DNA of 61,802 bases from an uncultured Mycoplasmatota bacterium (GCA_900551105.1 URUT01000002.1:1-61802), one strand, 5' to 3'; shown: positions 45,934 to 55,142, numbered from the stretch's first letter. Notes: generated from the letters alone by a model not told the origin. Made by a program: numbers and translations.

Positions 45934-47463
45934 ATGGAAAAATTTTATTTAACAACAGCAATTGCTTACACTTCTGCTAAGCCACATCTTGGAAACACCT
46001 ACGAGATTGTTTTAGCTGATGCGATAGCAAGATTTAAAAGATTAGAAGGATACGATGTATATTTTCAAACTGGAACAGATGAACATGGTGAAAAAATTGA
46101 ATTAAAAGCCAAAGAAGCTGGAATAGAACCACAAAAATATGTAGACAATATCGCCGACGAAATCAAAAAGATTTGGGACTGCGTAAATACAAGTTATAAT
46201 AAATTTGTAAGAACATCAGATCCTCATCACAAAGAAATTGTAGCAAAAATATTTAAGAAATTTTATGAACAAGGGGATATATACAAAGGAAATTATTCTG
46301 GACTTTACTGTACCCCATGTGAGTCATTTTGGACCGAATCTCAATTAGTAGACGGAAAATGTCCAGACTGTGGTCGTGAAGTACACGAGAAAAACGAAGA
46401 AGCTTATTTCTTCAAAATGAGTAAATACGCCAGTTGGTTAGAAGACTACATTAATAATCATCCACATTTTATAGAACCAGAAGCAAGAAAAAATGAAATA
46501 ATTAACAATTTTATCAAACCTGGGTTACAAGATTTATGTGTATCAAGAACAAGTTTTAAATGGGGAATTCCCGTTGATTTTGACCCAAATCATGTAGTTT
46601 ATGTTTGGATAGATGCATTATCAAACTATATAACATTCATAGGGTATAACCCTGACGGTGAATCATCACCAGAATTTTACAAGTACTGGCCAGCAAATAT
46701 TCACATAATAGGAAAAGATATTTTAAGATTTCACACAATATACTGGCCAATTATGCTCCATTGCTTAGGTCTAGAACTTCCTCATCAAGTATTTGGTCAT
46801 CCATGGCTATTATTCGCATCAGATAAAATGAGTAAAAGTAAAGGAAACATTGTCTATGCTGATGACTTAGTAAACAAATATGGTGTAGACGCAGTTAGAT
46901 ACTACTTACTACATGAAATCCCTTTTGCTAGTGATGGTAACTTCACAATGGAACTTTTAGAAAACTGCATCAATAGTGATCTTGCTAACGTTCTAGGAAA
47001 CCTTGTAAATCGTACCATAGGTATGGCTAAAAAATATTTTGATGGCCACATAGAAAATAAAAATGTTAACGAAGGAGTTGACGAAGACCTAAAGAAAAAA
47101 GTTTTAGACTCAGTAAATTTAGTAAAAAATAAAATGAATGAATTAAAAGTAGCAGATGCTCTAGAAGAAATATTTAACGCATACAGAAGATGTAATAAAT
47201 ATATAGATGAAACCACACCATGGTTACTAGCAAAAGAAGAAACTAAAAAAGATAGACTAGCAACTGTTCTATACAATCTTATAGAAAGTATCAGAATAGA
47301 AACCGTACTTTTACAAGCATTTATACCACAAACAGCGGAGAAAATATTTAGTCAAATTAATACTACAAAAACATCATTCGATACAATTTCTGCATTTGGA
47401 CAATATGACAGTGAAAGAGTAAATGAAGCAGAGGTTTTATTTCAAAGGATAGAAAATGAATAA
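45934..47463 (+). CDS. metG: Methionyl-tRNA synthetase
   Basis: 509 aa class I enzyme. HLGN form of the HIGH motif in SAKPHLGNTYE, KMSKS in DKMSKSKGN, and one zinc knuckle CTPCESFW...CPDCGREV. It lacks the C-terminal tRNA-binding extension. Under T-box control. GGAAGGA precedes the ATG. Overlaps tatD by 8 bp. Confidence 0.96.
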   Translation: MEKFYLTTAIAYTSAKPHLGNTYEIVLADAIARFKRLEGYDVYFQTGTDEHGEKIELKAKEAGIEPQKYVDNIADEIKKIWDCVNTSYNKFVRTSDPHHKEIVAKIFKKFYEQGDIYKGNYSGLYCTPCESFWTESQLVDGKCPDCGREVHEKNEEAYFFKMSKYASWLEDYINNHPHFIEPEARKNEIINNFIKPGLQDLCVSRTSFKWGIPVDFDPNHVVYVWIDALSNYITFIGYNPDGESSPEFYKYWPANIHIIGKDILRFHTIYWPIMLHCLGLELPHQVFGHPWLLFASDKMSKSKGNIVYADDLVNKYGVDAVRYYLLHEIPFASDGNFTMELLENCINSDLANVLGNLVNRTIGMAKKYFDGHIENKNVNEGVDEDLKKKVLDSVNLVKNKMNELKVADALEEIFNAYRRCNKYIDETTPWLLAKEETKKDRLATVLYNLIESIRIETVLLQAFIPQTAEKIFSQINTTKTSFDTISAFGQYDSERVNEAEVLFQRIENE

Positions 47464-48217
47464 TTGGACAGATACTCATTGTCACGTTCTTCCAGAAGAG
47501 TACCAAAATTATAATAAAATCTTAAAAGCCTTAGAAAAGAATAATTTAAAAAGAATAATTGTAAATGGGTATGATTTAGAATCAAACAAAAACGTTTTAA
47601 AACTAGTAGACCAATATCCAAATGTTTATGGAGCACTGGGATTGCATCCTGATAATATTGATGATAATTACGAAAAAACAATAGGATTTATTAAAAAAAA
47701 TATAAATCATCCGAAAATAATTGCCGTAGGAGAAATCGGGTTAGACTACTATCACAACAAAGAAAATAAAGAAAAACAAATAATGTTGTTAAAACAGATG
47801 CTTCAAATAGCACAAGATAACCAAAAACCAGCAATTATCCACAATAGAGAAGCAACTAAAGATTTAATAGATACATTAAAAGAATTTTCCACAAAAGGCA
47901 TTATTCATTGTTTTAGTGGCAGTAAAGAAACTGCAAATATTTTACTATCAATGGGTTATAAACTAGGAATTGGGGGAACTTTAACTTTCAAAAATTCTAA
48001 ACTTAAAGAAGAAATTAAAGACTTACCAATAAGTTCGTTTTTGCTAGAAACAGATGCACCTTACCTTACACCAGAGCCCTACCGCGGACAAGAAAATGAA
48101 CCTAAGTATATTAAATACACCGCAATTAAATTAGCTGAAGTATTAAATTTATCACTTGAAGAACTTGAAGCAGAATTAGAAAAAAACTACACATCACTTT
48201 TTGACAATAATAATTGA
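47456..48217 (+). CDS. tatD: TatD family metal-dependent DNase
   Basis: 253 aa TIM-barrel hydrolase. DTHCHV metal motif at the N-terminus, GEIGLDYY, IIHNREA, HCFSGS and ETDAPYLTP signatures. Starts within the end of metG as yabD does in Bacillus. Confidence 0.93.
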   Translation: MNNWTDTHCHVLPEEYQNYNKILKALEKNNLKRIIVNGYDLESNKNVLKLVDQYPNVYGALGLHPDNIDDNYEKTIGFIKKNINHPKIIAVGEIGLDYYHNKENKEKQIMLLKQMLQIAQDNQKPAIIHNREATKDLIDTLKEFSTKGIIHCFSGSKETANILLSMGYKLGIGGTLTFKNSKLKEEIKDLPISSFLLETDAPYLTPEPYRGQENEPKYIKYTAIKLAEVLNLSLEELEAELEKNYTSLFDNNN

Positions 48218-48246
48218 ATATGATAAACTAACATTAGGGTGAAAGA

Positions 48247-48768
48247 ATGAAAAAATTATATCGCTTAATTCAAGTTGCACTAATTCTAATTGTTTCGTTA
48301 ATAAGTACCCAAGTAAGTATTACAAAACAAGAGGCAAAAACCTCAAATAATAATTTAAATAAAACATTAGATTTACATGCAATGGCGTTAAAAATAGATG
48401 AAATAAATAGACAGGATTTATATTATCCTTTAGACGTTTATAATGGTGTATTAACTGGTTATGCAGCTAATTGCCCATTATGTGGAGGAACTTTAGGCTG
48501 TACTGGTCAAAATGTCCTTGATGGAACAACCAGAATAGATGATAAAGATTATGGAACAGTTAGAATTGTTGCTTCATCAACTAGTCTGCCATGTGGATCA
48601 ATCGTAGAATTTAAATTAAATAACGAAGATATAACTGCGATAGTACTAGATAGAGGGGTTACTGGCACGGCATTAGACTTGTTAGTTGAAAACGAAGAAA
48701 TAGCCCTAACTACAATAGGAAGAAGAAATATTTCTTACAACATACTAAGATTTGGTTATAATAGATAA
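48247..48768 (+). CDS. Secreted 3D-domain (double-psi barrel) protein
   Basis: 173 aa with an N-terminal signal or anchor (about 5-24) and a C-terminal double-psi beta-barrel (about 74-170) with TGYAANCPLCGGTLGCTGQ and IVLDRGVTGTALDLLV, the latter carrying the 3D aspartates. Such domains cut peptidoglycan. Bacillus yabE (3D plus G5) is at the same place; the G5 and DUF348 parts are missing. The cysteines C76, C79 and C84 are unusual. Confidence 0.75.
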   Translation: MKKLYRLIQVALILIVSLISTQVSITKQEAKTSNNNLNKTLDLHAMALKIDEINRQDLYYPLDVYNGVLTGYAANCPLCGGTLGCTGQNVLDGTTRIDDKDYGTVRIVASSTSLPCGSIVEFKLNNEDITAIVLDRGVTGTALDLLVENEEIALTTIGRRNISYNILRFGYNR

Positions 48769-48788
48769 AAAGTCATCTTGACTTTTTT
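48768..48788 (+). terminator. Terminator of the 3D-domain gene
   Basis: AAAAGTCA/TGACTTTT stem with a TCT loop followed by T. Confidence 0.75.
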
Positions 48789-48829
48789 ATTTTAATTAAA
48801 AATATGATATGATATGAACGAGGTTATTT

Positions 48830-49606
48830 ATGGAAAAAATTAAATATAAAAAAAAATACGGGCAAAATTTTTTATACGATGAAAACATCTTAACAAAAAT
48901 TAAAAAATCTGCAGACATAACTGATAAAGATTTGATAATTGAGATTGGTCCAGGCAGTGGCAATCTAACAAAAAAATTAAAAGAATACAACTGTGAAATT
49001 CTTGCAATAGAAATAGATCGGTCTTTAAAAGAAAAATTAGACCAAATAACTAATGAGAAAACAAAAATTATCTACGAAGACTTTTTAAATTTAAACTTAA
49101 ATGAAATACTTGGTGGTTATTCTTACCGAAACCTTTACATCATTGCAAACATCCCATACTATATAACAACACCAATTATTACAAAAATAATAGATTCAAA
49201 TATAGACATAAAAGCAATAATTTTAATGGTACAAAAAGAAGTTGCAAATAGACTATCCGCAAAACCAAAAACAAAAGACTATGGATATTTTACTGTATAC
49301 ATTAATAGTTACTATAATGTAGAAAAACTATTTGATGTTAGTAAAGAATGCTTTTATCCAGTCCCTAAAGTAGATAGCAGCATTATCAAATTATCACCAG
49401 CAAAAGTAGAAATAACTGACAAAGATAAATTTAATAATCTTATTAAAGCCAGTTTCCTATATAAGAGAAAAACTCTAAAAAACAATTTAAAAAATTATAA
49501 CTTATCTGCAATTGAGCAGGTTTTAAAGAAGCATAACCTAAGCTTATCTAATCGCGCCGAAGATATTCCACTAGCTGTATTTTTAGAAATTTCTAAAGTA
49601 ATTTAG
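48830..49606 (+). CDS. rsmA: 16S rRNA dimethyladenosine transferase RsmA (KsgA)
   Basis: 258 aa. YGQNFLYDENIL start motif, SAM motif IEIGPGSGNLT, catalytic NIPYYI, and the PVPKVDSSI segment. Dimethylates two adenines in helix 45 of 16S rRNA. The usual upstream rnmV (RNase M5) is absent. Confidence 0.95.
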   Translation: MEKIKYKKKYGQNFLYDENILTKIKKSADITDKDLIIEIGPGSGNLTKKLKEYNCEILAIEIDRSLKEKLDQITNEKTKIIYEDFLNLNLNEILGGYSYRNLYIIANIPYYITTPIITKIIDSNIDIKAIILMVQKEVANRLSAKPKTKDYGYFTVYINSYYNVEKLFDVSKECFYPVPKVDSSIIKLSPAKVEITDKDKFNNLIKASFLYKRKTLKNNLKNYNLSAIEQVLKKHNLSLSNRAEDIPLAVFLEISKVI

Positions 49607-49653
49607 AATTTTTTTTTAATTCTAAACATAAAATTTTTTAGAGGTGAGCCAAA

Positions 49654-50427
49654 ATGAAGTTTCAAAAAGGCGACTACGTCACACGAAACAGTTATAACAA
49701 CGATACCGTTTTTAAGATTATAAATATCAAAGAAAATATTTGCTATTTAAAAGGAAAAAATGTAAGATTATATGCTGACAGTGATATTTTAGATTTAGCA
49801 CCTGCAAAAATTTCAAGTGAAGATAATTTTGAAGATAGTATTGATGATCTAGAAATTTTAGACAGAAGCAGTTATTTCTACATGCCACCCAAAATAATGC
49901 AGTTAGATGGTGATAAAGAATATCTTACAAGGTGCCTAAATTTTTATAAAAAATATAATTTATTTGCTATCGGTAAGGTCGTCAAAGAAGAAGAATTAGG
50001 TAAAAAAATAGAAAACTATCTAAGTACATATAATCCGGACATTTTAATAATTACTGGTCATGATGCCTTCTATTCAAAAAAGGGTAATAAAAACAATATT
50101 AATAATTACCGAAATTCAAAATATTTTTGTGAAGCGGTAAAGAAAGCTAGACAATATGAAAAAAACAACGAAAAATTAATAATTATCGCTGGCGCTTGTC
50201 AAAGTGACTATGAAGAGTTATTAAAATGTGGTGCTAATTTTGCATCAAGTCCTAAACGTATTAACATACATGCCCTAGATCCAGCAATCATCGCAACAAC
50301 CATCGCACTTACTGAAAAAGGCAAAAGCATTGACCTTATTGAAACTTTAAACAAAACAAAATATGGTTCAAATGGGATAGGAGGAATTAAGTGTAATGGA
50401 CTTATGTATGTGGGGTATCCTAGATGA
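49654..50427 (+). CDS. yabG: Sporulation-specific protease YabG
   Basis: 257 aa. N-terminal SH3-like part (FQKGDYVTRNSY), then the YabG core MQLDGDKEYLTRCLNFYKK, PDILIITGHDAFY and ACQSDYEELLKCGANFASSP. YabG trims coat proteins (SafA, CotT) and, in clostridia, germination proteins. rsmA-yabG-veg order as in Bacillus. AGGTGAG precedes the ATG. Confidence 0.92.
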   Translation: MKFQKGDYVTRNSYNNDTVFKIINIKENICYLKGKNVRLYADSDILDLAPAKISSEDNFEDSIDDLEILDRSSYFYMPPKIMQLDGDKEYLTRCLNFYKKYNLFAIGKVVKEEELGKKIENYLSTYNPDILIITGHDAFYSKKGNKNNINNYRNSKYFCEAVKKARQYEKNNEKLIIIAGACQSDYEELLKCGANFASSPKRINIHALDPAIIATTIALTEKGKSIDLIETLNKTKYGSNGIGGIKCNGLMYVGYPR

Positions 50428-50633
50428 TTGATACAATTAAAAGAAGTATACAAGAGTATCTAAACAAAGAAATAAAAGTAGTTTCCAAAGAAACAAGAAA
50501 TAAAAACGATGTTTTTTATGGAAATGTATCTGAAATATATTCACACGTATTTATAGTAGATAACGGTATAGAAAAAAGAAGTTATTCTTATGCTGATGTT
50601 TTAAGTAACGACATTTTTATTACATTTTTATAA
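50424..50633 (+). CDS. veg: Veg family protein
   Basis: 69 aa with the family's C-terminal IYSHVFIVDNG and the diagnostic SYSYADVLSNDI segment. The middle GGR-K motif of Bacillus Veg is replaced by KETRNKNDVFYG. Veg promotes biofilm formation in Bacillus. Overlaps yabG (ATGA). Confidence 0.82.
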   Translation: MIDTIKRSIQEYLNKEIKVVSKETRNKNDVFYGNVSEIYSHVFIVDNGIEKRSYSYADVLSNDIFITFL

Positions 50634-50639
50634 AATATA

Positions 50640-50668
50640 TTGCAATTTCATTTTTAATAGTTTACAAT
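50640..50668 (+). promoter_or_regulatory. Promoter of spoVG
   Basis: TTGCAA (50640-50645) and TACAAT (50663-50668), 17-bp spacer. Confidence 0.65.
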
Positions 50669-50704
50669 TAAATTAGGTTAAAGATCTTAGAAGGAGTGAA
50701 TATT

Positions 50705-50962
50705 ATGCAAATTACATCTGTAACTGTTCGTAAAATTGAAAAAGAAGGCTCAAGAATGAAAGGAATAGCTTCAGTGTTACTAGACGATGCATTCGCAGTA
50801 CATGATATCAGAATTATTGAAGGAGATAATGGACTATTTATTGCTATGCCTAGTAGAAAAACTGCAACTGGTGGTTATAGAGATATCGCTCATCCAATTA
50901 ATCCAGATGTTCGTAAACAATTTGAAGATGCTATTATTGAAGAATTCAACAAAGCTGCATAA
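50705..50962 (+). CDS. spoVG: SpoVG regulator
   Basis: 85 aa, nearly complete family sequence: MQITSVTVRKI, VLLDDAFAVHDIRIIEG and AMPSRKTATGGYRDIAHPIN. Small DNA/RNA-binding regulator. The ATG at 50705 follows AAGGAGTG. Own promoter and terminator. Confidence 0.95.
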   Translation: MQITSVTVRKIEKEGSRMKGIASVLLDDAFAVHDIRIIEGDNGLFIAMPSRKTATGGYRDIAHPINPDVRKQFEDAIIEEFNKAA

Positions 50963-50990
50963 GATTTGCAAAAACGCAAATCTTTTTTTC
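50962..50990 (+). terminator. Terminator of spoVG
   Basis: AGATTTGC/GCAAATCT stem followed by seven T. Confidence 0.85.
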
Positions 50991-51034
50991 ATATATACAC
51001 TCTAGTAATAATATAATTAAACTAGGAGGATACT

Positions 51035-51316
51035 ATGGATAAAATGATTGATGTACCATCTTTTACACATGTTATAAAATTAAATGATAGAAAAAATATC
51101 ATAATCAGTGGAATAAAGAAAATAAATAGCTTTGACGAAAAAGAATTTGACTTAGACAGTATAATGGGCAATATTATTATTAAAGGTGAAAATTTAGAAA
51201 TGATAAAACTAGATACCATTGAAGGAAATGTTTCTATAAAAGGTCAAATCAACAGTTTTTCTTATAGTGATACAGTTCAAAAAGACAATAGTATTTTAAT
51301 GAAATTATTTAAATGA
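51035..51316 (+). CDS. yabP: Spore-formation protein YabP
   Basis: 93 aa of the YabP/YqfC family: HVIKLNDRKNIIISGIKKINSFDEKEFDL and a second strand set GNIIIKGENLEMIKLD, VSIKGQI. Needed for spore maturation in Bacillus. AGGAGG before the ATG. In Bacillus yabP-yabQ-divIC; rqcP (yabO) is missing here. Confidence 0.9.
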   Translation: MDKMIDVPSFTHVIKLNDRKNIIISGIKKINSFDEKEFDLDSIMGNIIIKGENLEMIKLDTIEGNVSIKGQINSFSYSDTVQKDNSILMKLFK

Positions 51317-51549
51317 ATCAGTTAATTCTTATATTATATACAATAATTTACACTTTTATTTTTACTTTACTGATCTATAAAATAAAATCATATAGAGTTA
51401 TTTTCACACTAGCTTTATTCATTTTATCAACTCTATATCTATATATTCTTTATAAATTGAATAATGGTAAATTTTATCCACTATTGCAAATAACGAGCAT
51501 ACTTACAATACTACTTGGCATAAAAAGTGTAAAGAAACTAAAAAAATAA
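51313..51549 (+). CDS. yabQ: Spore-formation membrane protein YabQ
   Basis: 78 aa with three predicted membrane helices (about 3-22, 27-47 and 53-72) and a basic end. Identified mainly by its place between yabP and divIC and its topology; shorter than Bacillus YabQ. Overlaps yabP (ATGA). Confidence 0.7.
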   Translation: MNQLILILYTIIYTFIFTLLIYKIKSYRVIFTLALFILSTLYLYILYKLNNGKFYPLLQITSILTILLGIKSVKKLKK

Positions 51550-51608
51550 AAAAAATTATCTTCAAAAACCATATTTTGTGTTATCATTCATAATGAAGGA
51601 GAATAAAT

Positions 51609-51908
51609 ATGGCAAGAAAAAAAGCAAAAAGAAGATTTTTGATTTATTCATTATTAAGTTTATCTATATTGGCTTATCTTGCTGTATTTGGCTATAAATA
51701 CTGGAGTGATATTTTAAGTAACAACAAAGAAACAAAAGAATTAGAAGCAAAATATCAATCTCTTTTAGAAGAAGAACAAGAATTAAACAGTGAAGTAACA
51801 AAACTTCAAGACGAAGAATATGTAGCAAAATATGCTAGAGAAAAATATATGTACTCAAAAGATGGCGAATATATTATAAAAATCGCAGAGAAAGACAAAT
51901 CAAACTAA
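51609..51908 (+). CDS. divIC: Cell-division protein DivIC/FtsB
   Basis: 99 aa. Basic N-terminus MARKKAKRR, one transmembrane helix (about 11-31), coiled coil (about 38-68) and the C-terminal EEYVAKYAREKYMYSKDGEYII motif of DivIC. Works with DivIB and FtsL at the septum. AAGGAG before the ATG. Confidence 0.93.
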   Translation: MARKKAKRRFLIYSLLSLSILAYLAVFGYKYWSDILSNNKETKELEAKYQSLLEEEQELNSEVTKLQDEEYVAKYAREKYMYSKDGEYIIKIAEKDKSN

Positions 51909-51935
51909 TTCCTAAATTTTCCTTCACAAACTAAT

Positions 51936-51964
51936 TTGACTATTTGTCTTTTTTTTGATAGAAT
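51936..51964 (+). promoter_or_regulatory. Promoter of ssrA
   Basis: TTGACT (51936-51941) and TAGAAT (51959-51964), 17-bp spacer. Confidence 0.7.
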
Positions 51965-51978
51965 TAATAAAGGTTTAC

Positions 51979-52336
51979 GGGGTCGTTTATGGTTTCGACA
52001 GAATATATTGAATTATATTTGCAAGTGGTTGGCTATTCCTAAAATAGCAAACAGTTAAAATAACTGACAAACCTAATTATAATACAGCTTTAGCATTCGC
52101 CTAGTAATTGGCTGCAAAGCACTGCTTTCTTATTGACTTTCCACAATATAAGTTAGCGGTTCATAGTAGTGGAATATATTTAAGTAATGTTTCGTTATTT
52201 AAATGAAATTTTAGAAACTTAGTTAATATATACTTTGATAATTTGCAGATATTAATGAAATAATAAATTATCTAAACTTGTAGAAGATATAATTTAAGTA
52301 TTTTGGACAGCGGTTCAAGTCCGCTCGGCTCCACCA
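51979..52336 (+). ncRNA. ssrA: Transfer-messenger RNA (tmRNA)
   Basis: Starts GGGGTCG and ends CGGCTCC-ACCA, forming the tRNA-like acceptor; the T arm is GCGGTTCAAGTCCGC, and CCA is encoded. The tag frame at 52066-52104 reads DKPNYNTALAFA and stops at TAG, resuming at GAC after the TAACT element. It rescues stalled ribosomes with SmpB. About 358 nt. Confidence 0.93.
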
Positions 52337-52346
52337 AATAGCATTT

Positions 52347-52376
52347 AAAGCCTAAATATAAGGGCTTTTTTATTTT
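52347..52376 (+). terminator. Terminator of ssrA
   Basis: AAAGCC/GGCTTT stem followed by TTTTATTTT. Confidence 0.75.
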
Positions 52377-52410
52377 CTTAAAACTATAATCAATCAAATA
52401 TATTAAATTA

Positions 52411-52419
52411 TGATATAAT
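52411..52419 (+). promoter_or_regulatory. Extended -10 promoter of pepC
   Basis: TGA-TATAAT, with no good -35. Confidence 0.45.
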
Positions 52420-52468
52420 CTACTTATGAAAACAATTTCTATAATAAAGTTTTAGAAAAGAGGTACTT

Positions 52469-53761
52469 ATGATAAATAACGAAGAAATTGAAAAAATTAA
52501 TGAGGAACTTTTACAAGATAAGAATAATAAAATAATGCATAGAATTTTAAATAAAGTTTCTCTAAATGATTTAATAACAGACCAAGACACAGTCTTAAAA
52601 AATGATTTTAACATTAATATCAACACTCACAAAGTAACTGACCAAAAAAAATCAGGAAGATGCTGGGCATTTGCGGGTCTAAATTTAATTAGAGAACAAA
52701 TTATTGAAAAGTGTAATATTGACAATATTGTTTTATCTGGGAGTTACATCGCCTTCTACGATAAATTAGAAAAAACTAATTATATTTTTGAAAGAATAAT
52801 TAGATTAATTAAAGAAGGTCAAAAAGTATATAGTGAAAAAATGGAAAGACTTCTAAATAACGGGCTAGGTGATGGTGGCTACTTCTACCAATTTGTAGAT
52901 TTAATAGATAAATATGGAATAGTACCAGAAAATAATTTTTCAGAAAATTATCATTCATCAAATACAGTAGACTTAAATTTCATAATATCCCGCTTAATTA
53001 GAAAATTCTATTTAGCAGTAGAAAAAAATCTTAAAGAAAGCAAAAAAATTAAAAAAGAGTATTTAGAAAAATTATATAAATTACTTGTAACATTCTATGG
53101 TATACCACCAAAAACATTTTCTTTTGAATATACAGATAAAAAAGGCAATTATCATATAGAACCAAATTTAACTCCAAAAGAATTCTATAATAAGTTTGTT
53201 GGTGAAGACTTTCTAAAAGACTGCATCGAAATATCAAGCTATGAAGATGAAAAAATAAAATATAACAATTATTACGAATTAGAAGATAATAAAAGAATGT
53301 ATGAAAAAGACTTCTATAAAATTCTTAATCTACCAGAAAAAGCTGTTATAAGATTAGTAATAAAACAACTTAAAAACAAAGAACCAGTTTATCTATGCAG
53401 TATTACATCAAACAATATAATAAATGGTTTATGGAATGATTTAGCTAGGAGTTATGGCGAATTACTAAACGTAGATATAACAATGAACCGGAACGAGATA
53501 TTAAAAACCAATAGTGTCCCAGGAGCTCACGCAATGCTTTTAACAGGAGTAAATGTCGTTAATGGCCAAACTACAAGATGGAAACTTGAAAACAGTTGGG
53601 GTCCTAACAATGGAATTCAAGGATACTGGCAAGCAACTAATGAATATATGAAAAATTATGTTTATAGAGTAGTAATTAGAAAAAAATATTTAACCAAAAA
53701 ACAACAAGATCTTCTTAGTGAAAAACCAATAATATTAAAACAAGAGGAACAAAAATTTTAA
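52469..53761 (+). CDS. pepC: C1 family aminopeptidase (PepC / bleomycin hydrolase)
   Basis: 430 aa cytosolic cysteine aminopeptidase. Catalytic C65 in KSGRCWAFAGLN, His in VPGAHAMLLTG (about 353) and Asn in LENSWGPNNG (about 373). Forms hexamers in the family. No signal peptide. Confidence 0.95.
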   Translation: MINNEEIEKINEELLQDKNNKIMHRILNKVSLNDLITDQDTVLKNDFNININTHKVTDQKKSGRCWAFAGLNLIREQIIEKCNIDNIVLSGSYIAFYDKLEKTNYIFERIIRLIKEGQKVYSEKMERLLNNGLGDGGYFYQFVDLIDKYGIVPENNFSENYHSSNTVDLNFIISRLIRKFYLAVEKNLKESKKIKKEYLEKLYKLLVTFYGIPPKTFSFEYTDKKGNYHIEPNLTPKEFYNKFVGEDFLKDCIEISSYEDEKIKYNNYYELEDNKRMYEKDFYKILNLPEKAVIRLVIKQLKNKEPVYLCSITSNNIINGLWNDLARSYGELLNVDITMNRNEILKTNSVPGAHAMLLTGVNVVNGQTTRWKLENSWGPNNGIQGYWQATNEYMKNYVYRVVIRKKYLTKKQQDLLSEKPIILKQEEQKF

Positions 53762-53797
53762 ATAGGTTATAAAATATTGCTTTTTTCTAAGAAAATA

Positions 53798-53826
53798 TTG
53801 AAAAAAATCAATAAAAAAGATAAAAT
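53798..53826 (+). promoter_or_regulatory. Promoter of the thioredoxin-fold gene
   Basis: TTGAAA (53798-53803) and TAAAAT (53821-53826), 17-bp spacer. Confidence 0.65.
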
Positions 53827-53844
53827 ATTTTTAGGAGGTATATG

Positions 53845-54687
53845 ATGAATAGTAAATTAAAAAGCTGGATTATTGCAATCATTGTAATAATAATACTTTT
53901 AATACCAATTTTTGTTGACTACTTTAATGCAAATAATATTTCAAGTATTAAGAAATATGATAGTTTTTCAGAATTGGTTAATAAGGGCGGTTTTATAGTA
54001 TCTTACGTAGGTGACTCAAGTGAAACATACGAAAGCAAAAAAGAAATTATGCTAAATTTAAAGAAACAGTACAATACTGATAGTACACCAGCAGAATTTG
54101 ATTTCATTGCTTTTGATAAACTAAGCGATGAAGATATTGAAAAATTCCAAAAAGATAATAGTAACTTTAAAAAAGATACTTGGATAATTACAAATGAAAA
54201 AAGTACAGTTTATTTATCTAATGACGAATTATCTGAAACAGAACTTTCAAAATTAGTAAATAAGTACTTAAACCATGTTGTTGAAGAAGATGAAATCGCT
54301 TATAAAACAGTTTCTACTTATGCAGAATACATGAAAGCAATTAAAAGTAAAAATACTATTATGACAGTATTTGGTAGAAATTCATGTTATTATTGTAATA
54401 AGTTTAAACCAGTTTACAATGACATTGCAAAAGAGAAAAACATTGATATTTATTACATCGATTCAGACTCATTTGATAAAGATGAATATGAAAAAATAAT
54501 GAAATCAGAGTTAGTTATTCCTGCAAAATGTACTGATAGTAAAGAAAAAGATTTACCATTATCTTCAGGATTTGGTACTCCATTAACAATCTTTACTAAA
54601 AAAGGAAAATCAGTAGATTGCATTAGCGGTTACATTAATTCAGCAAGCTTAGAAAGCAAATTAAAAAGCGTTGGAATGATTGATTAA
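53845..54687 (+). CDS. Membrane-anchored protein with a CYYC thioredoxin-fold domain
   Basis: 280 aa. Transmembrane anchor (about 9-28), an extracytoplasmic segment (about 40-145) that itself looks like a cysteine-less thioredoxin fold, then a second domain (about 155-280) with FGRNSCYYCNKFKP, the active-site C-x-x-C, and a cis-Pro-like GFGTPLTIF. Probable extracellular thiol-disulphide protein; substrate unknown. The second of two adjacent ATGs fits AGGAGG better. Confidence 0.75.
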   Translation: MNSKLKSWIIAIIVIIILLIPIFVDYFNANNISSIKKYDSFSELVNKGGFIVSYVGDSSETYESKKEIMLNLKKQYNTDSTPAEFDFIAFDKLSDEDIEKFQKDNSNFKKDTWIITNEKSTVYLSNDELSETELSKLVNKYLNHVVEEDEIAYKTVSTYAEYMKAIKSKNTIMTVFGRNSCYYCNKFKPVYNDIAKEKNIDIYYIDSDSFDKDEYEKIMKSELVIPAKCTDSKEKDLPLSSGFGTPLTIFTKKGKSVDCISGYINSASLESKLKSVGMID

Positions 54688-54699
54688 TAAGGAGGAACT

Positions 54700-55131
54700 A
54701 TGGCTACTGCGTACGATTTAATAAAAGAATTTAAAAAAAAATATCCATCAACAATTTGCTGGTGGCGAACAAAGAAACATGCAAAGTTAGTGGATGACAA
54801 TTTAAATCCTGGCGAAGAAGTAATATATGCTTTTGCCGCACAAAATAATAACGATCATGGAAATATTTTTGATACAGGTGTATTAGCACTGACTAATCAA
54901 AGACTAATTGTTGCTCAAAATCGATTGTTAATTGGATATAAAATCAATTCAATTACTCCAGAGTTATATAATGACATGCAAATTAATGCAGGAATTATAT
55001 GGGGAACAGTTACCATAGACACTATGAAAGAAGTAATATACTTTTCTAACATTTCAAAAAAAGCTTTACCAGAAATTCAAATCACAATTAATTCATATAT
55101 GGTAGAGGCTAGAAAAAAGAATTCGAAATGA
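54700..55131 (+). CDS. Cytosolic protein with a bacterial PH-like domain
   Basis: 143 aa. After an N-terminal helix, LNPGEEVIYAFAAQ and GVLALTNQRLIVAQ are the hallmark strands of bacterial PH (bPH/YokE-type) domains. No membrane segment. Function unknown. Twelve bases after the thioredoxin-fold gene, probably the same transcript. Confidence 0.65.
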   Translation: MATAYDLIKEFKKKYPSTICWWRTKKHAKLVDDNLNPGEEVIYAFAAQNNNDHGNIFDTGVLALTNQRLIVAQNRLLIGYKINSITPELYNDMQINAGIIWGTVTIDTMKEVIYFSNISKKALPEIQITINSYMVEARKKNSK

Positions 55132-55142
55132 GTTCTTTTTTT
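55118..55142 (+). terminator. Terminator after the PH-like gene
   Basis: AGAATTC/GAGTTCT stem (one U-G pair) with a 5-nt loop and seven T. Confidence 0.7.
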
